Origin: Chrysoporthe austroafricana
Lineage: Eukaryota; Ascomycota; Sordariomycetes; Diaporthales; Cryphonectriaceae
Assembly (NCBI GenBank): GCA_001051155.2
Contig: JYIP02000010.1
Location: 124,001 to 188,000 of the forward strand
Length of the DNA: 64,000 nucleotides
Direction: 5' to 3'
Position numbers and translations under genes: made by a program. Shown in pieces: positions 55,731 to 64,000 of this stretch. The notes under the pieces are model-generated. The model had not been told where the DNA came from and made no database searches. It saw only the letters and a list, made by a program, of their open reading frames with translations. Position 1 is the first letter of the stretch, and each line of letters starts with the position of its first letter.

Positions 55731-58700
55731 GGTGATATATCTTGGGATCTTGGAGAGAAGGGGGTTTGGTATGCTTCAGGTAGTGGTAGTGTCTGGTAAA
55801 AAAGAGGTATATTAAAGGGTAGATAGCGTCTATCTGATATCCAAAGGGGGTTGGTAGCCTCAGGACGAAACCGTCGGGAGCAGCTTTGATGTCCCAGGAG
55901 AGTCTGGGGGGGACCCGTGGCCCGGGGGACAATGGCCTTCTTTATACCTATGACGACCTTATCGTCGGTATACAGTGCACTGGACGTCTCATGAGGCAAG
56001 CAGGTACGTATCGTGCATGTATCAGGCGGCGACGCAGGACCTCATTGGGCGGGCACAATGATAAGCCGGAGACGCTGCCATCGCGATGCGGGCCCCTCCC
56101 AGCCAGCCAGCCAGCCAGCCTTCCCTGGGGAGGGAGGGAGGGAGGAAGAGGGCACGACAGGCCCGTACCCGCGTCTGCCATGGAGAGAGATAGCTGTGCG
56201 GTCCACAGGAGTGGATAATGCTGCTGCTCACGAGTATCAACGCCTGGGGGAGGAAGACTCCGGGGGGCGGGGGGCGTCTCTGGGCCAACGCCCGCGGGGT
56301 GACTCGCCGATAAGTGGTACCAACCAGCCTGGGCACCGGCCTCCTGACCGCAGGTTCGAGCTGCCTGCGTCTAACCTGAAACCCGCCTCTGCCATGCGCT
56401 CGCTAACCTGCGATACGCGCGTAGACCTGGGGGAAGACGGGTTAGTGGGACTGGATCTGGATCCTTCACGGGCGCAGGAAATTCACAATGCACACCAGGT
56501 TGATTGATAGTGGGCTCAGCAAGTGCCGCCCGAGGGCTGCCGCCCCCAGATATAGAAGACCATGTCAATAAGGTGGTGGTGGTATCCGGGCGCGGGTGCA
56601 GGCGACGGTGACCTCACGATGGGCACGCTCCGCCCGGCCTCACGAGATAGCCCAGAGGGACCAGGACCCGAGGGCGCCCCTCCTCGAGAGGTAGGGTGCG
56701 GATAGCTTGGCGCTGGGCGTCGCCCGAGAACGATAATGCCCAACAGCCAGGCAAGCCCAGGCCGCCCGGCCGGCGGCCAGCAAGGCACGGGGACCCCGGA
56801 TCGTGTAGATAGATAGACAATCAACCCAATCTCGCGGAGGGCAGTGGCTGGCGTCGAGCGAGACGATAAGCACTGTCCCCGTCGCATCTGCGCGCGCGCC
56901 AGTATAGGCCATGTGGGGAGGGCCTAGTATCACCGAGAACGGACGCACCAAGAGTTGGGGCGATCAGCTCCATGACGACGATCGAGGCGACGGACGGGAG
57001 GCCGTCCTCCCCTCTCGTCCCTCCCTCCCTCCCTCCATCCACTGCCTGCGACGGGGCAGGTGTGGCCGTGGGAGGGAGTTGGAGGGAGGGAGGAAGAGGG
57101 GGCACTGGGGGACGGGGGACGGGGGGCGGCGAGGGCGCAGAAATAGAGAGAGAGGAGAGGACGACGGTGTGTCGTGCGCTCGGCGATGGCTCGGGAGTAT
57201 AAAGTGGTGCAGGCTAAGGTCGCCCCGGCCAAGCAGGACGATGGCTGAGGAGAGAGGGTTGCGGTGGGCCAACCGGCAGCCAGAGCCTGCCTCTCTCTCT
57301 GCTCTGGTCTGCTCTGGAGTCTGGTCTGCCCTGTCCTGCGCTGTGCGCTGTGCCCGGGATGCGCCTAGCGCTGTGCGCTCGCTGGGCGAGCCTCGTGGCA
57401 AAGGCGACGTTGGAATCGCGCACGTGATAGGGAAGCAGTATACTAAGCTGGGCGCGCGAGAGCCTTCCCCGTCGGCCGACGTCGAGCCCTCCCTCCAGCG
57501 GATCGGTCCAGAACGCCCCCTTCGTCCCAGCAGCGCGCCCTCCTGTCCCTGGCTTCTCTCCTCTCACTCTTCGCCTTCCCCTCCCCGTGCATGGCTAGTG
57601 CCGAGCGCCTAGTGTGCCGGCTGTACGAAGTAGTGTGCATGACTCTATCCGCCCTTCGCTGGGGCCCGGCCAGGAAGACGTCGGTGCATTAGTTGCATGC
57701 ACTACCACGTCGTGACAACTCATGATAAGCCCGGACGGATAACTATATCTCCGTTAACGGAGGGTCGTCCCGAAATCTGTGCCACTTCGGTAGATCCCCC
57801 TAGATAAGTGCTGCCCGGGAGAGAACACTCCTTCGTGACTGGTCGCCTGCATGTGACATAGCACCTTATTTTTGTCTCCCCCTCCCCTCCGCCCCAGCGA
57901 TCCCTGATTCCAGCAAAGCTGAACCTTATCCGCATCCGGGCGGCGAACTATCACCTGGCGCCTCAGCTTTTCTCGTCCTGCGGCGCTCCCCCAGGGACGC
58001 CCGCCCGTGGGACCCACCCAGCGTTCGCCCGCCAGCCCAACCATGCTCGAACACGACACCCTCTCACCCTGCCGTCGCTGCCGGTGGAGCGTGGCCTTCT
58101 CCTCTGCCCGCGCCGGCTGGCTCGTGTGGAACTCTGGGATGTGCTTTCTCCGTGGCCTGCCTGTGTCTGTAGTGGTTGCCCCTCCGCTATGTGTGCGTAT
58201 GTGCGTGTGTGCGTGCATGCGTGCGTGCGTGCGTGCGGATCCCAACACGCTCCCTCCCTCCCTCCCTCCCCCTCCCCCTACTCTCTATCTATCTGCCATG
58301 CCATTCCATGCCATGCTCGGCAGCAAGCCGTGTGTCATCTCGTCCTGGGCACTTATGCAGCCCACCCCGAGGCCATCACGAGCTTGGCGCCTTGCTTATT
58401 CCTCTCCTTGCTGCGGTCATCCTAGAGGCGTGCAGGTACGCGGGGCCCCGTTCGTGATGCTCCCCCAGGATGGAGGCACAGAGGGACTGATGGTCTTATT
58501 TTTTGTGACCTGTCTGTCTCACTCGGATCACGCGCAAGGGCCTCTTCCTCTGCCCTGGTCCGGGATGATCAACTCAGATTCCTTCTACTGCTGTCAACTT
58601 TGCTGTCTACTTTGCTGTCTGCTTGTCGGGTCGCCTGTCGACTCTGCATACGATTTGCCCCAGAGCACGTCTTCCATATTTTCCCCAGTTTCTTCCCTCT

Positions 58701-61298
58701 CGTCGTCGCCACCATGGCCCTGGTGGGAGCTCGGTGAGCAGGCGCCTCCCCTCGCCTCGCCGTGTCACAAGCTCTATCTCACAATGTTTGACGTAATGGG
58801 TACGTACGCATTGCATTCTCTTCGGGCCTCTATGTGAGGGGAAAACCTGCATGGAGCCGGAACCAGCGTGCGACACACAAAGAAGGGGGCAGGCTGGCAG
58901 GCCATGGCCGTGGCAGGGCCGTTCGTGTAAGCGCCGGTGTATAAGTGCTATACCAACTGCAGTCTGGCCCTTCCACCAAGTGCAAACTTGTCCTCCTCAC
59001 CACTGTATACTCGAGCAGGGGGGCCGGCGCCCACCCACATCCGGGCGGGGGGCAGCAACGCGCGCCCCGGCCAATGGCGACACAGGCAAAGCTCTGGATT
59101 GTGCCGGAGTGGGAACGCGAAGGGGGAACCCCGGACTTGCTGCTCCTCTCGTGCACCTCGACGGCGGCAGGCTGCTGCCAGAGCCTAGGCCGGCTTGTGC
59201 CCGCCGTCTGCCTGCGGCTGGGCCCGACCCCCTCGACATGGTGCAATCTAGATCCGAGTCCCACTGAGGGCCTCGCTTGTCGGTCTTGTGTCGTTCCAGA
59301 CCGGACGGACGTGCCCTCCTGTCGGCAAAGGGCGTTCCTGCACAATCCTCAGGGAACTGCGGGTGGATTGCATACCGATGTAGTAGAGGTTCCGCCGTCG
59401 TCGTGAGACAAAAGCGTGTTACAATGTTATTTTTTTTTTTTTTTTTCATCTCTCTCTTTGTGTTATTATTTCTCTCTTTCGCCGCCCCGGGTCTCGGGCG
59501 ACAGGGCTCCGGATCACCACAGGGGACCTCATAGCCGACGTAGGAAGGATGGGTAATTAGAGCAGCCGCGTGACCTGGTCACCGTAGCGGTCAGTGGCGA
59601 GGCATCGTGAAGCACGTGGCCGTCGCGGCGGGCGACGGCTGTCGCGGGAAACTGTCAGCCTCCGCTCGCGAACAGGGCGTGCCGCGCCTCGACAAAATCT
59701 TCTGCCCGTGCACAAGCTGCCCAAGCACATTCAGAAGTAACAATAGACTTTTACATGAGGCAGTGCTCTTGGAATCATGTTACAGCTTCTATAAAACGTG
59801 ACTAGGGGCATATATCACTCCATCTGATGGTTCGTGCCTTATCATAAGTCGTAGGAAGGATAACTGTTAGAACTGCACCCTCAGTCTCCGTGATGGTCCT
59901 CATGGCGTCTCAATGCAGCTGACGGATGTCCGTTAGCGTAGCTTCTCGATGGTTCTTTGTGCAAAAAGTGTACTTAGAGGGTGTGATGCCGGAGATATCA
60001 GCGGCACGGGGATCCACCGGTGAGGTGGTCGTAAGTCGAACCTCGGCCACGATCCAACCCCGAACACACGGACTCGCCTCAGCCAGCCAGTCGCTCGCTT
60101 GAGGTTGTTGGGAAAGCCCCACGCTCGTGGTTGTCAGTCGCCCTCGACATGGCTGGCAGATACCAACGATTTGCCAGCGGCGCCTGGCAGGAAGCCCGAG
60201 ACGCACAGCCGAGGCGGGCAGGGCAGGGAACAACACATTATGACCATTAGAATCTCGCAGGACTATCAATGGGCTGATCCTATTGTGTCCAAATACGGAC
60301 GCCACGGCGCAGGGCGCGTTTGCCGGAAACAAGTCAGAAAAGACTTACAAAGGCTGGATATTATGGTGCGTGGGAAAAACGATGACCCACCTTGTCAGAA
60401 TGTTTATCAAATCAAAGGCACTTCAGTATGGTAAATGTATTGATGCCTTTCTCTGCAAGACATTAGTCTTACTATTTGAGCTGGTCTCGAATACAACCTC
60501 CATTGTGAACAATGCATTGGCTCACGAGCGCGCTGGGTCTGATCAAGGTGTGGCTATAGTCCGCAAGAAATAACTTTTGAGTATTAACTATAGTTAGTTA
60601 CTCACTTCTCCTCCCCCTCTGGCGTACATTATTCTCTCCTTTTTATATCCCCTATTCCCCTTCCCCCTAATCAATCGAGAAGAATAAGCTAACCGTCGAG
60701 CTACCAGGTTTACATACTCAACCTCCTTCCTAGCCGTTACTAAGAACAACAAACCAACCTCCGGCAAGCCGCACCTATCTACCCACCCACCTGTCTACCT
60801 AGTCTCCCAGCGCGGCGTTGTCCTAAGTGAGATGAACGGAACAGGGGTGGCAGATAGAGGATTAGGAGGATCTTGGACGGTGCGCTGGCACTGAGGTGAC
60901 AAGTCTTCAAGGACAAGTGGCTTCGAAAAGGCTTCGCTGGCCAGGCCATCACTCAGGACCGGTGAGGGAGACCACACACACCGGTGGAGAAGTTTCAAGC
61001 ATGAACACGCACGAGACACCGAACTGGACGTTGTGACTCGGCGCCCGAGGATGGGCAGCCGCACTATCATATTCCATCCCCCCTCCCAATCCGTCGCCCC
61101 TGAGTCTGTTCGCTCGTTGGGGCTGGCGGCCTTCTAAATCTAGCTGTAGCTCTTCTAAATCTAAGTATGCACTGAGAAAAGAGACGTGACAAGGCACCAT
61201 CTCGGGTGCGGCCCGCTGGGAAAGAGAAGGGAGTGGGGGAGGGGGGGAGAACATCAGCGATGCAGCGAGCATTGGTCTCGTTAGTTAATAATGCCGCC
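55731..61298. other. 5.5-kb gene desert with simple repeats
   Basis: No credible gene on either strand. Contents include CAGC repeats (56100-56119), CCTCC tracts (57025-57045), GTGC repeats (about 58200-58240), a T17 tract (59430-59446) and pyrimidine-rich blocks near 60.6-60.8 kb. Frames up to 276 codons overlap one another and have biased, repetitive composition. The stretch may hold a long promoter region for the 2OG-oxygenase gene (minus strand) or non-coding transcripts. Confidence 0.45.
59430..59446. repeat. Poly(T) tract
   Basis: Seventeen consecutive T followed by a CATCTCTCTCTTTG-like pyrimidine stretch. No element body was recognised beside it. Confidence 0.9.
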
Positions 61299-63678
61299 TC
61301 AGAACGAGAACAGGGCGTTGTTCTTCCTGCCCAGCGGGTACACCACGAGCGCGGACATGAAGATGCCGACCGCGAGGCCTATCGCCACCGTGATCATCTG
61401 CGCGCCGACGCTGAAGCTCTGGTATATGTTCTTCTCGTATATGGCCTCGGCGCTCGAGGTCGAGTTGTCGAACAGGGGCGTCTCGAGGCCGGTGATCAGG
61501 CCGCCCTGCGCCGAGAGGCCAGAGGGTACGAGCACCATTCTACAACGCGTCAGTGATCTTTCACGAACACACACAGAGAGAGGACGCGGAAGTCATGGCC
61601 GCGGGACCGCTCCTGTGGCATGCAGAAGGGGGAGGAGGGAAGCGAAGGCGAGATGAAAGGTGGGGGAGCACATACATGCCAGCAACCACGGCCGCGAACG
61701 CGAAGGCCCGCTGCGACCTCGCCCACAGGTGGCCCAGCACGCCGAGCGTGAGCGCCGAGGCGGTGTCGGCGACCTGGGCGGTGGCGTACTGCGATACAAA
61801 GTAGTTAACGGTGTACGCGGCGGAGCCGATGATGACCTGCACGGGGACCTGGCGCGGGCGGGACCGGATGAGGACGGCCTGGACGACGAGGTAGCTCGGG
61901 ACGAGCAGGATCTTCCAGCGCGGGTCGACGGTGCGCGAGCACGTGGCCGTGGCCGGCGCGTCCGGGTAGATGGCGCCCCACAGCTGCGAGCCGACGGCCA
62001 TGCCGTAGCCCAGGAGGAGGGAGTAGATGATGGCGTAGAAGAGGCGGGTCGAGCCGGCCGTGATGGACTTGGACTGCAGCTCGAGACTGCCGCACAGGAC
62101 GATGTAGCCCGGCAGGATCGTGGTGATGGAGGACTCGGCGACGGAGCCGAAGCAGAAGTACTCCTGCGCGCCGCCGATGGAGGCGAAGGCGCGCGCGCCG
62201 AAGGAGGTGATCAGCGCGGCGGTGACCTCGAGAACATTGGCGTACAGGGGGTTCTTGGCGGCGAGGATGACCTGCAGCGTGCCCACGATGCAGCCGAGCA
62301 GGAAGGCGATGGGCATGTCCATCCAGTACCCGCCATACGCCCAGATACACGCCAGAGACGACGCGAAGCCGTAGAAGGGCACTATCCACCACGGCTTGTA
62401 GTAGGGCGGCGCGGCGATGAGGTTAGCAAGGGCCTGCGTCGCGTCCTCGATGGAGACGTCCCCGTGCACGACGTCCTTGTAGAGGTGGAAGACCACCTCG
62501 CAGGCGCCGATGTCGAGCCCCTGGGCCTTGACGATGGTGGTGTAGGCGGACCTCGTGAAGGGGTCGGCGGGGTCGATCGGGTTGATGAAGGAGATCTCCG
62601 TGCAGCCGACGGTGTAGTTGACCCGGCCCTCCATCTCGAGGGCCTTGAACAGCTGGAGGGTGTACTCCTCGATGCGGTGGGTGGGCGCGCCGTACGCCAT
62701 GAAGGCGTAGACCATCAGGAGCACCAGGTTCCTCCGGTGCGCTAGCTCGGCCTTCGCCTGCACGTACTTGGCCTGCTTGCTGTCGCCCTTGGCGGCCTTG
62801 GCCTTGAGCTTCTTGAGCGCGCTGGACAGCTCGTGGGCGTCGACGCCGGGCCCGAAGATCTTCCGCAGGGTGCCGGGCGTGGTGGTGCCCGAGCCGACGG
62901 CGGTGGTGCTGCCGGAGTGGGTCGTCTGGACGGAGGCCGTGGACTCGGTCCTAGTGCCCAGGCCCGGGCGCGCCAGCATGACCGACGGGGCGATGAGGTT
63001 CGAGATGTGGTTGCCGGAGTTCTTGCGGCCCTTCTTGGGCCGCCCGGCGATCCTGCGGATCGTCTGCAGGTCGATGCCGATATCACCGATGAGGTCCTGG
63101 ATGTCCTGGTCCTTGTCCGGCGAGCCAAAGTCGTCCTTAACAGCCTTGATCCAGCCCCTCAGCGACCCCCACCACCCGCGCTGGTGGCGGTAGAGCTCCT
63201 GGTCCTTCTCCCCGCCATAGGCATCCGCATCGGTGGCGGTCAGGTCCGTCCGCGCGCGGAGGGGCGCCGAGTAGGCCCTGGCGAGCTGGCCCGGCTCCGA
63301 GGGGAAGCGCGCGCGGCGCGGGGTGTCTACGGGGCGGGGGCTGGCTAGGGGTGTGCCGTCAGGGTGGACAGGCGATGTCGGCCGCGCGGGCGAGAGGACC
63401 GGCGAGGCTGCCAGGCGCGAGAGGGAGCCCGGGGTGTCGGTCTCGTCGCCGGTGTCGTCGTGGCTGTCATGGCGGGCGTGGAAGCGGCTGTAGCTCCCGC
63501 TGCGCGGGCGCAGCTCCTCTGGCGCTTGGATCGGGGAGCTGGCGCCGGGCTGGTCAATGGAGTCGGACTGAGAGCCGAAGTTGACGCCCTGGACCGGGGG
63601 CGGCTGATGGGTGAAGAAGGAGGCGTTCTCGTCGGTGCCAGAGATCTGAGGGGCGCCTGGTATGGCACCTTCCGCCAT
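61299..63678 (-). CDS. Prm10/ThrE-type membrane protein (DUF1212 family)
   Basis: Two exons, 63678-61676 and 61539-61299, giving 747 aa; the intron has a GTATGT donor and TAG acceptor, and joins AAVVAGI to MVLVPSGLSAQGG. The start at 63678 (MAEGAIPGAP) is preferred over the longer open frame because upstream residues are repetitive. Residues 1-330 are cytosolic, Ser/Pro-rich and phosphorylation-prone. From about 375 the ThrE-like core begins: HRRNLVLLMVYAFMAYGAPTHRIEEY, VNYTVGCTEISFINP, then about ten membrane helices such as WWIVPFYGFASSLACIW, FLLGCIVGTLQVIL, ILPGYIVLCGSLELQSKSI and LVPSGLSAQGG. Bacterial ThrE exports threonine; yeast Prm10 is pheromone-regulated with unknown transport role. 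The exact substrate is not readable. Confidence 0.93.
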
Positions 63679-64000
63679 GTTGACAACGATTCGACGGCGG
63701 GGGCAGATAAGGGTGCCGGAGATCGATCGCCACGTAGGCAGCCCGAAGCAGGTGGGTGTGTGTGTGTGTGTGAGATCGAGGTTGAGGAGGGTGGGTGGGT
63801 GCTGGCCAGACCGTGGGTCTGATGTCCTGGGTATTGTGCGCTCTGTCTGGTGACCTGGATAGTGACTATGGTGATCACGAGGCCGCCGCCGCCGACGGAG
63901 ACGGGGAGGGGAGGAGGGCGTCTCGTTTAAACGGTGTTGCGGTTTCGCTTGCGAGTGTCCACGCCCTGTCGTCGGCCACGCTGACGACAAGATGCCATGT
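63679..64000. other. Promoter-side end of the window
   Basis: 5' flank of the Prm10-type gene, with a short GTGTGTGTGT run at about 63752-63771. No gene is supported. Confidence 0.5.

Noticed and set aside
59910..60332. 140-codon minus frame with natural-looking composition
   Set aside because: No domain recognised and no splice or promoter support. It may be part of an old repeat, which would need a genome self-comparison to decide.
61660..62745. 361-codon plus frame
   Set aside because: It is antisense to the Prm10/ThrE-type gene and has Gly/Asp/Val/Glu-rich shadow composition.

Overview
The window looks like nuclear DNA of a filamentous ascomycete (Pezizomycotina, possibly Sordariomycetes; the class is inference). 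The evidence is GC-rich genes with high GC at third codon positions, few and short introns (about 55-155 nt) with GTATGT/GTAAGT/GTGAGT-type donors and CTAAC-like branch points, and a fungal gene set (KCH potassium channel, AIM24, Prm10/ThrE-type transporter, fungal lysophospholipase, YAT-type amino-acid permeases). I support 16 protein-coding genes and one degenerate gene. No rRNA, tRNA, CRISPR array or intact transposon was recognised.

Layout. 0.3-1.6 kb: Gal80-like Gfo/Idh/MocA oxidoreductase (+). 3.7-5.4 kb: secreted FAD-linked oxidase (-). 6.5-7.8 kb: KCH potassium channel (+). 9.9-11.1 kb: orphan protein with a PD-(D/E)XK-like C-terminal region, in an AT-richer patch (+). 12.4-13.6 kb: membrane-anchored helical protein of unknown function (-). 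16.6-16.95 kb: frameshifted RING/IBR (RBR) ubiquitin-ligase remnant. 18.3-20.7 kb: type II membrane WbsX/GH99-like protein (+). 22.7-24.8 kb: secreted lysophospholipase (+). 25.4-25.9 kb: small single-pass membrane protein (-). 27.9-29.5 kb: MFS monocarboxylate-type transporter (-). 30.9-32.3 kb AIM24 (-) and 32.8-35.1 kb kinesin-10/KIF22-like motor (+), a divergent housekeeping pair. 36.4-38.3 kb (+) and 38.7-40.4 kb (-): two convergent amino-acid permeases of different types. 43.8-45.3 kb TauD-like dioxygenase (+) and 45.4-47.1 kb P450 (-), also convergent. 48.2-50.3 kb: low-complexity protein with a Cys/His-rich N-terminus (-). 54.2-55.7 kb: 2OG-Fe(II) oxygenase (-). 61.3-63.7 kb: Prm10/ThrE-type membrane protein (-).

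Gene density is low, about 16 genes in 64 kb, with long intergenic stretches (40.4-43.8, 50.3-54.2 and 55.7-61.3 kb) full of microsatellites and G/C homopolymers. The transporter and oxidase genes at 27-47 kb could serve nutrient uptake or a small oxidative pathway. No polyketide synthase, NRPS, terpene synthase or pathway regulator is present, so I do not call a biosynthetic cluster. I did not find a clearly new multi-gene system. The most unusual points are a GC-AG intron in the 55-kb oxygenase, a possible second glycosyltransferase-like half on the WbsX protein, the lone PD-(D/E)XK-like gene, a decayed RBR ligase, and a short direct repeat whose two copies differ only by G-to-A changes and one 4-base insertion.
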